Source: Flavobacterium panacis
GTDB taxonomy: Bacteria > Bacteroidota > Bacteroidia > Flavobacteriales > Flavobacteriaceae
Direction of reading: 5' to 3'
DNA length: 64,000 bases
NCBI RefSeq assembly: GCF_024649945.1
Contig: NZ_JANKMS010000015.1
Span: 58,997 to 122,996, forward strand
Positions 18,174-28,200 of the stretch are shown piece by piece. The translations under genes were made by a program, and so were the position numbers. The notes below the pieces were generated by a model, which did not search any database, was not told the origin of the DNA, and saw only the letters and a program-made list of their open reading frames with translations. Each line of letters begins with the position of its first letter. The first letter of the stretch is position 1.

Positions 18174-19892
18174 CTATTTGTAATCTACCATTTCAAACAA
18201 TAGATCATATTTATCTCCTAATTTTTTCTTCAGTCGCTGTTTGTTTTTTTTGACAGCATCAACTGTTACACCAAGTAAATTAGACATTTCATAATAATTA
18301 AGATTTAATTTTTCCAGCATTATTATTTTAAGATTCGATTCTTTTACCTCCGGAAAATTCTCTATTATAGTATGATAAAAATCACTGTATTGGTTTATGA
18401 ACTCTTTTTTAAAAGCACTCCAGTTTTCATCTGTCATAATATGCGAACTAAGCATTTGCTGAAGTTTATTTTTTTCATTTTCAGAATGCTTTGCAAAATT
18501 TTTAATTTCCTCGAGTTCCTCTTCTAAGATTGATATTTGTTTTTCTTTATTTTGAAGATTTTCAGTATAACCATCTATATCAGAACTTACATCTTTTAGT
18601 TTTTCCTCAAATAGTAAACGATCATTTTCATATTCTTCCACTGCTAGTTTTTTATTCTCCAATCGTTGAGACAAAAAGCCGTAAGCAATTGCGCTTGACA
18701 GTATCGTTGAAATTAAGATTAAAAGACTGATGTTCTTGATCCTTTCTCCTTTTTCTAATTCAGATAGGATTTTTTTGGTCTCATTTTCATATTTCTTTTT
18801 TTGAATAAGCCAGTTTGATTTTCTCAATACTGTATTACCATTTGTATGAAGCAGATATTCGTCTACTTGCTTCAGCTGTCGTCTTAATGTGAGTTCTTTT
18901 TGAAAATCTTCTCCGTTTAAAAGCGTTAGTTTTAAATCGATTATTTCTTTTAAAGAACTTCTATAATACGCTTTAGTACCGGCAATTTTACCAGCTGTTT
19001 CCAGAATTTCTTCAGCCTGTTTTTTGTCGTTCAATTTCAGGAAAATTTTTGCCAATTGTATCGAGGCATACATCTCATTTTTTTCAATTTTGAACTTTTG
19101 TGAATAGGTTATATCCTGTTTTAAAAGATTCACAGCTCTATCGACATCTCCTTTTTGATTATAAACAAGTGCTTTATCTCCTAAGATTTTTGCATATCTT
19201 ATACTATCGTCCATTTTTAACGCCACAACTTCAGATCTATCAAAATAATGCATTGCATTAAGAAGGTCTTTCTTTTTGAAATAAAAGTTACCAATCGCGT
19301 TTAAAACATCTGCAGATTCTGAAGAAGTGTCTTTCATGTACTGCATTGATTTTTTTAAAAAATCTACAGCAGAATCATCTCCTATAGTCATCATGATCCA
19401 TCCAAAAAATTTAAAAGTTTCTGCGGGTAGAATCAATTCCGAAGCATCAATCTGATTACTCTCTTCCATTGTTTTAAGAACAATTGGAGTCAGTTCATTA
19501 ATCTGACAGTAAAAATACAGGTATTTTGAATAGTTTAATTGTGTCCAAATGACAAGACTTAAATCATTACTTTTTTCAGCCTCCTGAATAGACTTTAAAT
19601 AATAATACTCACTTTTAGGATTTGTTTTATCAAAGAAAACCGAATAGCCGTTTGCCAATAACGCATCATATAAGATATTGTATTTTTTATTAGAGGATTC
19701 CTTTAAAAAATTCAATCTTTTTTTCAGTTGTACAGTATCTTTCTTTGGATTATTTTCTTTGAGTATTATAGATTCAATATGACTTACCGACTCTGTAGAT
19801 GAAGAGTGTAATTTTTGAGATTGTAATTTGGTACAAAAAACAAAAGCATATAACACAAAAAAGAATCTAATTTTTTTTGTACAGAAAGTCAT
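18174..19892 (-). CDS. Membrane-anchored TPR protein with C-terminal helix-turn-helix
   Basis: 572 residues. An N-terminal signal/hydrophobic segment is followed by tetratricopeptide-type helical repeats (~residues 50-340). One transmembrane helix lies at about 388-406 (NISLLILISTILSSAIAYG) and a long coiled coil at about 407-475. The C-terminal domain is a LuxR-like helix-turn-helix (YYEMSNLLGVTVDAVKKNKQRLKKKLG, residues 515-560 or so). This architecture, with sensor TPRs outside and a DNA-binding domain inside, is common in Flavobacteriia and is thought to signal without a kinase. It is the first gene upstream of the giant surface protein on the same strand, separated by its own terminator, so regulation of that gene is possible but unproven. 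Confidence 0.82.
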   Translation of the reverse strand: MTFCTKKIRFFFVLYAFVFCTKLQSQKLHSSSTESVSHIESIILKENNPKKDTVQLKKRLNFLKESSNKKYNILYDALLANGYSVFFDKTNPKSEYYYLKSIQEAEKSNDLSLVIWTQLNYSKYLYFYCQINELTPIVLKTMEESNQIDASELILPAETFKFFGWIMMTIGDDSAVDFLKKSMQYMKDTSSESADVLNAIGNFYFKKKDLLNAMHYFDRSEVVALKMDDSIRYAKILGDKALVYNQKGDVDRAVNLLKQDITYSQKFKIEKNEMYASIQLAKIFLKLNDKKQAEEILETAGKIAGTKAYYRSSLKEIIDLKLTLLNGEDFQKELTLRRQLKQVDEYLLHTNGNTVLRKSNWLIQKKKYENETKKILSELEKGERIKNISLLILISTILSSAIAYGFLSQRLENKKLAVEEYENDRLLFEEKLKDVSSDIDGYTENLQNKEKQISILEEELEEIKNFAKHSENEKNKLQQMLSSHIMTDENWSAFKKEFINQYSDFYHTIIENFPEVKESNLKIIMLEKLNLNYYEMSNLLGVTVDAVKKNKQRLKKKLGDKYDLLFEMVDYK

Positions 19893-20720
19893 TTTGGAAA
19901 TTGGCTAATTGAGGCGCTAAATTAAAAAAATATAGATTTTATTCTAACAAAAATTTAAGACAAAAATTTAATTTAACAATTGTTTAGTGTATTCAAAAAA
20001 ATTTAAAAGATTGTACTTTTATAAATCATCTTTCCTTAAAATCAAGAATTGAAAAAACATCAGGTTAAAAAACAATAAAAGACTTAAATTAAATTATAAA
20101 AATACCCCCTAATCTATTGCCTAGCAAAATAGAAGTCCGTCCAACGAAAACTAAATAAAATTCTCTTTCGGTTTCAAACATAATAAAAAAGCTTTTGAGA
20201 AATCTCTAGCTTTTTTTATTGCTGTATTTTTAATTTAAAAATAAATTCAAGTTCAATCCTATCACTTAAAAATTCTGTAGAACAAATTCTACATTCCTTT
20301 TGATATCGTTCTACAAAACAGCCGGAGTTTTGAGAGTATTTTAGCTTTGTATTAAAAAAGAAAAACAAATACTTTAAAAACAAATTATAATTATGTATAC
20401 TTGTTTTTAAAATAACAATCCAATTAAAAGTGCCCCCGAATCTCTTTTAATTATATGTTTTCTAAGTAGATAACATCGGTTTAGAACGTTTTTTTTGATA
20501 GTTTAACTTGCAAAAAACTGCTGATTCAAGACAGTAAATGCTCGTATTTCTAAAATCTAAAACACCAAATCTAAACTGACCCTACAGAACTGCATTTATT
20601 AAAATATGGCACAACGATGCTGTCGACTTAACCTAATTAAAACAATAATGAGTTTTTGTTTATTCAATACTCATTTTATTTTATCATTTTAAAATATAAA
20701 TTTTGATTAGAAAACATTTA
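19893..20720. other. Divergent regulatory region with several inverted repeats
   Basis: About 830 bases between two divergent regulatory genes, with no credible ORF. It holds a terminator-like hairpin at 20182-20220; a TAGCTTTG promoter-like element at 20342-20349; a perfect 10-bp inverted repeat (TTAAAAACAA at 20374-20383 with its complement at 20401-20410); and a perfect 9-bp pair (AATTAAAAG at 20422-20430 with CTTTTAATT at 20444-20452). It is more structured than its neighbours and may specify a small RNA or a complex leader for the kinase gene. Confidence 0.5.
20182..20220. terminator. Orphan terminator-like hairpin
   Basis: AATAAAAAAGCT pairs with AGCTTTTTTTATT around a short GAGA/TCTC inner stem, giving a T-run on the plus strand and one on the minus strand. 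No annotated gene ends here, so it either terminates an unseen small transcript or is part of a regulatory structure. Confidence 0.5.
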
Positions 20721-22454
20721 ATGAGTAATGCAGTTAGTTCATTAAAACTAGAATTTAAGCATCGAAAAATAATACATTACACTTTACTGGGAGCTGTTAT
20801 TTTTTTACAGATATCGGCTATCGTTTTCTGGTATTTTGAATCTGCAACTGAGTCTGAAAATGAGAAGTTATTTCATTCTGTAAAAGAGCTCAGCAGAATA
20901 TCTCATTTTAAGGAGAAAATAAATGATTCCTTTATGGATTCTCAAAGAAATTTCAATGCTTTTAAGAGCACTAATGATCCGATTTCTTTTACCAAATACA
21001 ACCAGTCATTAAACGATATAAGCAACCTTATTGACAGTTTAAATTTTGCTGTTAAAGACAATAAGGAATTTCAAAAAACTTTAAACCAAAAGAAGCAATC
21101 CCAACTGGATATTTTAGTCCTAAAATCCAATATTGATTCTATTTTGAAAAAACAGATCAAACCTGGAACAACTAATCTTCTAAATCTTTTCCGTTTAAAC
21201 AAATTTCAGTACAAAAAAATCTTGGACAGTATCAAAACAGACACTTATTTAAAAGTTGATAGTGTCTCTCAAAAAGGTTTATTCTCAAGGCTTGGAGATG
21301 CTTTGGCTGGAAGAAGGGATATACAAAAAGAACAGTTAAAGATCATCGTTACTATGAAATATAACGATAAAGTAGTTACAGGAAGTATCGAAGACCAGAT
21401 TGCTAATTTGTTTTTAACCACAAATCAATATTACGAAAATCAGTTTAAGAATCTAAAAATTTCCTTTACCAATTTAAAAGAAGAGGATTCAAAACTGACA
21501 AAATTCAACGATCAGCTCTTAAATCTTCAAACCGTTATACTTCCTGATTACTCTCAATCTGTAAACCTGCTTGAGGATCAGTACCAAAATAAGATACAGC
21601 ATCAGTTCCATCACAATAAAACAGTCCGAAACTATACTCTTGTTGTTCTGATTGCCTTGATGTTTATTGTGTCACTTATACTTTTTGGTTTTACAAGAAT
21701 AACTTTTGAATACGAGAAAAGATTAACAACGGCTAAGAATCAAATCAGACAGAGTCTAAATTTCAAGAATCGAATCATGGGCATGATGAGTCATGAGATC
21801 AGATCTCCTTTGAGCATTATTTCTATTTACAGTAAGATGATAGGCTCTTCAATAAAAGATCCTGAAATACAACAAACTTTTAAATCGATTCAGTTTACAA
21901 CAAATTCATTGCTTTTACTATCGAGCCAGATCTTAGAATATTCTAAAGACGAAAAACATTCACTCAGATTGAAAAACAAACCCTTTGAGCTGAAAAATGA
22001 AATAAGTCAGATCATTCATTCCATGAGTTCTCTGGTCGAAACCAAGGGTAATAAAATTAAATTAAACAGCAGTCTACAGACTGCCATAGAGGTAGATTCT
22101 GATGCGGCAAAAATCCATCAGCTGTTTTATAATATCATTGGAAATGCAAACAAGTTTACCAATAACGGAATGATCAATATTGATATATATCATGAAAAAC
22201 TTAACACGAATAAATTAAATTTAAAAATTGAGATCCGTGACAACGGAACTGGAATTGCGAAAAGTGATTTAAAAAACATTTTTGAACTTTATTACCAAGG
22301 CGAAATTTCTGGAAAAGTAAACGACCTTGGAGTTGGTTTAGGACTAAACCTCTGCAAAGAGATAGTTGAGCTCTTTGAAGGACAGATAAATGTAGAAAGC
22401 CAACAAGATGATGGCACCACAGTTGTTTTTAATCTGATTTTAAATTTAGCCTAA
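20721..22454 (+). CDS. Membrane sensor histidine kinase
   Basis: About 577 residues. One transmembrane helix lies near the N-terminus (~residues 18-40), then a large helical sensor region outside the cytoplasm (~residues 45-300), and a second transmembrane helix (VVLIALMFIVSLILFGF). The HisKA phospho-acceptor box MMSHEIRSPLS has its His near residue 358, and the HATPase_c domain carries IGNANKFTNNG (N box), DNGTGIAKSDL (G1) and GLGLNLCKEIV (G2). All catalytic motifs are intact. A TTG start at 20703 adds six residues, but the ATG at 20721 gives a normal N-terminus. A NarL-type response regulator starts 93 bases downstream on the same strand and is the likely partner. Confidence 0.88.
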   Translation: MSNAVSSLKLEFKHRKIIHYTLLGAVIFLQISAIVFWYFESATESENEKLFHSVKELSRISHFKEKINDSFMDSQRNFNAFKSTNDPISFTKYNQSLNDISNLIDSLNFAVKDNKEFQKTLNQKKQSQLDILVLKSNIDSILKKQIKPGTTNLLNLFRLNKFQYKKILDSIKTDTYLKVDSVSQKGLFSRLGDALAGRRDIQKEQLKIIVTMKYNDKVVTGSIEDQIANLFLTTNQYYENQFKNLKISFTNLKEEDSKLTKFNDQLLNLQTVILPDYSQSVNLLEDQYQNKIQHQFHHNKTVRNYTLVVLIALMFIVSLILFGFTRITFEYEKRLTTAKNQIRQSLNFKNRIMGMMSHEIRSPLSIISIYSKMIGSSIKDPEIQQTFKSIQFTTNSLLLLSSQILEYSKDEKHSLRLKNKPFELKNEISQIIHSMSSLVETKGNKIKLNSSLQTAIEVDSDAAKIHQLFYNIIGNANKFTNNGMINIDIYHEKLNTNKLNLKIEIRDNGTGIAKSDLKNIFELYYQGEISGKVNDLGVGLGLNLCKEIVELFEGQINVESQQDDGTTVVFNLILNLA

Positions 22455-22547
22455 ACAAGTTTTAATATCCTCGGATATTTCACAATTGCATGAGCTTGTA
22501 AAAAGTCAAACCAACAATTTGTATTATTTTAATTTATTTAAATAAGA

Positions 22548-23201
22548 ATGAAATCATCAAACAGCTACAAATTTTTAATTGCCGATGACCACAGTGTTGT
22601 CCGACAGGGCGTTTCATTAATTATAAAAGAACTTTTCTTAAATGCTTCGATTTCTATGGCAGGAAATTTCAAAGACACCTTCAAGTTATTGAGGGAAAAT
22701 GAATTTGATTTACTGATTTTAGATGTAAATTTTCCTGATGGAAACAGTTTAAGCGTTTTGTCTGAAATAAAAGCAATTCAGCCTGATTTGAAAATATTAA
22801 TTTTCTCGGCATATGATGAAAATATCTATGCCATGCGCTATTTAAACGCAGGAGCTTCAGGTTATCTTAATAAAGAAACCACAGAAGATGAAATGAAGAG
22901 TGCCATTAACTCAATGATTTCATCAGGAAAATATATTACCCAGAATATTAAAGACAAGATACTGGATTCTTATATTTCCAAAAAACCAGTAAATCCACTG
23001 GATTTGTTATCAAACAGAGAAATAGAAGTAGCAAGGCTACTGATTAAAGGCTATGGCAATCTGGAAATATTAGAATTGTTGAACATAAAAAAAACTACGG
23101 TCAGCACTTATAAAAATAGGATTTTCGAAAAGCTGGAAATAGATAATCTGGCCGATTTAATTAAGCTTTTTCAATTGTATTATGATGACATCAATATGTA
23201 A
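22548..23201 (+). CDS. NarL/FixJ-family response regulator
   Basis: 217 residues. The receiver domain has an acidic pocket ADDHS (residues 12-16), the phospho-acceptor Asp59 in LLILDVNFPDG, a Ser switch residue in IFSAYDE and Lys in GYLNKET. The C-terminal domain is a LuxR-type helix-turn-helix (LSNREIEVARLLIKGYGNLE, then KKTTVSTYKNRIFEKL). All receiver residues are intact, unlike the two other receiver genes in this window. It follows the membrane histidine kinase and is probably phosphorylated by it. A terminator follows 40 bases past the stop. Targets unknown. Confidence 0.92.
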   Translation: MKSSNSYKFLIADDHSVVRQGVSLIIKELFLNASISMAGNFKDTFKLLRENEFDLLILDVNFPDGNSLSVLSEIKAIQPDLKILIFSAYDENIYAMRYLNAGASGYLNKETTEDEMKSAINSMISSGKYITQNIKDKILDSYISKKPVNPLDLLSNREIEVARLLIKGYGNLEILELLNIKKTTVSTYKNRIFEKLEIDNLADLIKLFQLYYDDINM

Positions 23202-23240
23202 ATCTAAATAAATGATTGCCAGCCAACTTATAAAGTATAA

Positions 23241-23272
23241 AAAACAGGGATTCAAGGTCTCTGTTTTTTTTT
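23241..23272 (+). terminator. Intrinsic terminator after the two-component genes
   Basis: ACAGGGA and TCTCTGT arms (one G-T pair) with a 7-base loop, followed by an eight- to nine-base T run, 40 bases past the response regulator stop. Confidence 0.85.
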
Positions 23273-23434
23273 ATGCCTATACTACACCGATTTTAACATT
23301 TTTTTTCTGTCGAAACAATTCTACAACGACAAGTTATTTATTCTATAAAGTATTGATTCTATTGAAACTATTTTTGTATGGTCAATAAGTGAGAGACGCT
23401 TTGTTTTTAGAATAATTACGGAAATATAAAGAAT

Positions 23435-23529
23435 AATATTTTTTGCTGCAAAAGACTTTTTTTGTGCGTTTTGGATTATTTGCAATACAGGTCAGTTTTA
23501 GAATTTGTAAAGTCTTGCAGCAAAATATT
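23435..23529. repeat. Long inverted repeat upstream of the PAS kinase
   Basis: The left arm at 23435-23459 (AATATTTTTTGCTGCAAAAG, then ACTTT) is matched by a right arm at 23509-23529 (AAAGTCTTGCAGC, then AAAATATT). The reverse complement of the right arm equals the left arm apart from two small A/T length differences, and the arms are 49 bases apart. The whole is about 95 bases, in a 450-base gap that otherwise holds no gene. It could be a small MITE-like element or a structured leader; no clear target-site duplication is visible. A TATTTTTG promoter-like motif lies just upstream at 23369-23376. Confidence 0.7.
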
Positions 23530-23651
23530 GTTCCCTTTTTCTTCTAAAATTAAAAGATTCAACATTCAAAATTAGATTGACAAATAGTACAAAAAGATTT
23601 CTTTTGATTTTTTCTTGCCGTATTAAGGCTAAGAATGTTATTTAAAAAAGT

Positions 23652-25190
23652 ATGGAACTAGATTTTTACACCTCTAAAAAAAGTAATACTATAGACAACC
23701 TAAAGTCGAAACTAGTTAATGAAATAGATGATGCTTTATTTATCCTCACTGTTTCTGCAAACAATCACTATAATCTGGTTTTTGTCAACAATCCAGCTTA
23801 CGAAATGTTTGAAATTTTACCGCAGGCAATCTTGTCTAATACATTATTTGCAGCATTTAATAGAATTCTTCCACAAGACAAAAAAACAGTTAGAGAGTCT
23901 TTTACTGATGCAGTTCAAAAAAAACAAAAATGGAATATAACTTTCCGTATAAAATTACCCACAAAAGGCTTATGTTGGTTTAAAATAAAAACTAAAGTAG
24001 AAACCGATAGTGAAGGCAATACATTTTTTTATGGACAAATAATCGATGTGTCAATTGACAAAGCTCAACAATCAAGACTTAAAGCTTTAGAAATACACCT
24101 GAAACTGGCTCTTGAAACTTCCAATTCAGGTATCTGGAACTGGGATATAAAGAGCAATACAATCTCTTGCTCCACGCAGGATTTAAAAATATTGGAATTA
24201 AATAATATGCATACCAATTCGCTTGAAAAATGGAAGAGTATTATTCATCCTGATGATTTTCAAAAGTATCAAAATGCTCTCAATGATCATCTTGAAAATA
24301 AAAGTCATTTTTTTGAAAACTTTCACCGTGTGCTTACATCAAGCGGGAAGTACAAATGGATTCTTAACAAAGGGAAAATAATTGAACGTGATGCTCAAGG
24401 AAAACCATTGAAAGTAATTGGTACTCACACAGATGTTTCATCTCAAAAAGAAAAAGAGCTGGAGCTAATGAAAAAAATAGAATTGTATAGTAAGAAAAAC
24501 GGCAGACTTGTTAATTTTTCCCATATAGTATCACATAACTTAAATGCGCATGCGGGGAATTTTAAATTTTTACTTGATATGATTGACTTGGAAGAAAATT
24601 TTGCAGATAAGCGAGAAACAATGAAATATCTTCGAACAGTTTCTAATGACTTAAATAAAACTATAGAAGATTTATCACAAATAGTAAACATTGAAAATGA
24701 CACCGATATTATTGTTAAGCCATTAAATTTAAATAAGTATGTCAATAGAACTCTTGATATTGTAAGCAGCTACAGTTATAAAAATACCGCTACAATCATC
24801 AATAATATTCCTGTGGATGCTACTATTAACTTTAATCCTGCTTACTTAGAAAGCGTATTGCAGAATTTATGTACCAATGCTGTAAAATATGCCGATCCAA
24901 ATAAATTTTTGGTCATACAATTCGATTTTTTTATTGAAAACGGTAAAAAAGTCCTCACTATAAAAGATAACGGACTCGGCATCGATTTAGAGAAATATGG
25001 CCACTTATTATTTGGGATGTATAAGACTTTTCATAAGCATGAAAAAGCCAATGGTATTGGCTTATATATTACAAAAAATCAAATAGAGTCTATGAACGGA
25101 ACGGTGAATGTAGAAAGTCAAGTCGGAAAAGGAACTATATTTAAAATTGCTTTTGATGATCAAAAATATTCTAATTCCGGATCCATCTAA
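23652..25190 (+). CDS. Cytoplasmic PAS-domain sensor histidine kinase
   Basis: 512 residues, no transmembrane segment. There are two PAS/PAC units: about residues 10-145 (ends FFYGQIIDVSIDKAQ) and about 150-275 (WNWDIKSNTISCS, then WKSIIHPDD, then KVIGTHTDVSSQKE). A dimerisation/phospho-acceptor region follows with FSHIVSHNLNAHAGN (His near residue 294), then HATPase_c with N box LCTNAVKYADP, DNGLGIDLEKYG and a GIGLYITKNQIESMNG G2 box. The SHNL-type H box is the variety usual in Bacteroidota PAS kinases. No response regulator is adjacent downstream; the gene has its own long leader with an inverted repeat and its own terminator, so it looks like an orphan kinase. Confidence 0.88.
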   Translation: MELDFYTSKKSNTIDNLKSKLVNEIDDALFILTVSANNHYNLVFVNNPAYEMFEILPQAILSNTLFAAFNRILPQDKKTVRESFTDAVQKKQKWNITFRIKLPTKGLCWFKIKTKVETDSEGNTFFYGQIIDVSIDKAQQSRLKALEIHLKLALETSNSGIWNWDIKSNTISCSTQDLKILELNNMHTNSLEKWKSIIHPDDFQKYQNALNDHLENKSHFFENFHRVLTSSGKYKWILNKGKIIERDAQGKPLKVIGTHTDVSSQKEKELELMKKIELYSKKNGRLVNFSHIVSHNLNAHAGNFKFLLDMIDLEENFADKRETMKYLRTVSNDLNKTIEDLSQIVNIENDTDIIVKPLNLNKYVNRTLDIVSSYSYKNTATIINNIPVDATINFNPAYLESVLQNLCTNAVKYADPNKFLVIQFDFFIENGKKVLTIKDNGLGIDLEKYGHLLFGMYKTFHKHEKANGIGLYITKNQIESMNGTVNVESQVGKGTIFKIAFDDQKYSNSGSI

Positions 25191-25210
25191 AAAGTTTTTA
25201 TAACTAACTA

Positions 25211-25250
25211 AAAAGGCCACATTTTCATAAAAATGAAAATGTGGCCTTTT
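25211..25250. terminator. Strong bidirectional terminator
   Basis: AAAAGGCCACATTTTCAT pairs perfectly with ATGAAAATGTGGCCTTTT around an AAAA loop: an 18-bp palindrome with T-runs on both strands. It lies between the convergent PAS kinase and LRR protein genes. Confidence 0.93.
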
Positions 25251-25271
25251 AAATATTAGATGCTTATTAAT

Positions 25272-28200
25272 TTAGTTAACTATTATTTTTCTAACAAAAG
25301 TAGATCCTTCACTTTCTAAATACAAATAATAAACACCTTTCGAAAATCCTGATAAATTGATGCTGTTAGTATTTGAACCATTAGTAAATTTCTCAGTTTT
25401 AACCAACTTCCCTAAGACATCGTATACACTGGCTTTTTCCAGGACAATATTTTCAATGTGTAATTCTCCTTTGGTCGGATTAGGATAAAGGGCGATTTTA
25501 TCAAAAACCACATCTACGATTCCTAAAGTACAGGCTGTTTTCGAATAAATTGCGACTGCATCTTTGGCTGTCGACCAATTAGCATTGGCATAACTTGTAT
25601 CATCTACCTGGATACAGGATAGTGAAGCATTCATTTTGAAATTGACATTGACCAGTTTAGTATTGTTTCCATTGCTTAAATTCAAAGAAGTCAGTTTATT
25701 ATTGGAACAATTTACATCTTTTAGAAGAGTATTCTTAGAAAGATCCAAACCTACTATCTGATTGTTTGAACAACTCAATTTAACCAACGATACATTTTTA
25801 GAAACATCTAAAGCGGTCAGTTGATTGGCAACACCGTTTTCGGCATTAATTTTATTGGTGATTGTTACAATTCCATCACAATACAGTTCTGTAAGCTGGG
25901 TATTTTTAGAAACATCTAAAGTCGATAGTGGATTCTTTGAACAATCTAAATATTTAAGTCCCAGATTAGAAGACAAATCTATTGAAGTCAATAAATTTCC
26001 TTGACAGTTTAAGGTTTCCAAGTTCGAAAAATATTGGATTCCTGCTAAACTGGTAATGCCGGAATTTGAAATATCTAAACTGCTTACATTTTTTATGCTG
26101 GACAATAAAACCAAACCGTCTTTAACAGTATCAATCCCTAAAGCGATTAACTTGTCCTCAAACTCACTATTAACTTCAATAACGGCAGGGCAACTATGCG
26201 AATAACTTGCAATAGCATCTTTGGCTGTAGGCCAATTTACGGTAGAATAACTAGCATTATCAACCTGAATACAGGTTAACTCAGGGTTGTTTATAAAGTT
26301 ATTGGTACTTACGAACCAAGCATTCTTTCCATTCTGCATATTTAGACTTCTCAATTTATTATTGTAACAATAAAAAGTTCCTAAGTTGATATTCTTAGAA
26401 ACATCTAAAGCCGTTAATTGATTATTATAACAATCTAACTTTGTTAAACGAATATTTTTAGAAACATCTAAAACCGTTAATTGATTAGAATAACAAACTA
26501 AATATACTAAACCGGCATTCTTTGAAACATCTAAAGCCGTTAATTGATTCTGGTGACAATATAATTCTACCAAAGCAAAACTATTAGCAATATACAAACT
26601 CGTTAATTGATTATTTTCACAATGTAAAGTCTGCAAACTTCTAAAATCTTGAATTCCGGTTAAATCACTAATAGAACAGGAGGAAACATCCAAGTCGCTT
26701 AACGAATAAACGTTGGATGTTAACACTTTTCCGTCAGGAGTTCCAAAATCAATTCCTAATGAGATTAACTTTTTTTCAAAATTCACATCAGGAATAAGAG
26801 TGTATGCTGAGCAATCTCTGCTATAACTTGCAGAAGCGTCTTTATATAATTTCCAAGTGTTATTCGCATAATAATCACTATCTGCCTGAATGCATCTTAA
26901 ATCAGGATTATTTTTAAAATTTTTGGTGTTGAGATATTCATTTCGTCCATTCTTCAAATTTAAACTCGTTAACTGATTCGAACTACAGTCTATATTTCTT
27001 AAAAGCGTATTCTTAGAAACATCTAAATCTGTTAATTGATTAGAATAACAATACAGTTCGGTTAGAGCAGTATTTTTAGAAACATCTAAAGTTTTTAGTT
27101 GGTTGGAATAACAATGCAATTTGGTTAAAACAGTACTTTTAGAAACATCAAAACTTATTAATTGATTATTATAACATATTAGTTCCGTAAGTGAAACGTT
27201 TTGAGATACATTTAAGCTTGTCAACTGATTGGAGTAACACTGTAAATTTGTCAAAGCGGTATTCTTAGAAACATCCAAAGCCGCTAATTGATTAGAATAA
27301 CAATACAACAATGTCAGAGCTAAATTATTAGAAACATCTAAAGCCGTTAATTTGTTGGAATAGCAAGTTAATTGCACTAAAGAGGTATTCTTAGAAACAT
27401 TTAAACTCGTTAATTGATTAGAATAACAATATAATCTTGTTAAAGCAATATTCTTGGACACATCTAAAGATGTTAATTGATTATCAGTACAATTTAAAAA
27501 CTGTAAAGCCGAAAAATCTTCAATTCCTTTTAAATTAGTAATAGAACTACTGGAAATATCTAAAGTAGTAACCACTGCAATCTTAGCTGTCGGCACTTTT
27601 CCATCAACTGCTCCAGAATCAATTCCTAAATAGAGCAACTTCTTCTCAAAATTCACATCAGGAATAAGTGTATATTGAACAACGGCTGAGCAATCCAAAC
27701 TATAACTTGCCGTAGCGTCTTTTGATTTCCAATTTGTATTAGCATAAGCCACATTATCTACCTGAATACAGCTTAAGTTATTGCCATTAAATGAACTAGT
27801 GTTTGACAACTTAGAATTATTTCCATTCTTTAAATTCAGTTCCGCTAATTGATTGGAGGAACAATCCAAGTATGTTAAAGCAGTATTCTTGGAAAAATCT
27901 AAAAACTTTAATTGATTCTCATAACAGTGTAAAGTTGTCAAAGCAGTGTTCTTTGAAACATCTAAAGTTGTTAATGCATTATGATAACAACGTAACTCTA
28001 CTAAAGCAGTATTCTTGGAAACATCTATAGTCGTTAAATAATTGTCTCCAAAACTCAAGTATGTTAAAGCGGTATTCTTGGAAACATCTAAAGTCGTTAA
28101 TCGATTCGTGTCACAAAGTAAAGATTTCAATGCAGTAAAATCCTGAATTCCGGTTAAATCGGCAATGAACCCCACTCCCCTAACATTTAAGGTAGTCAGG

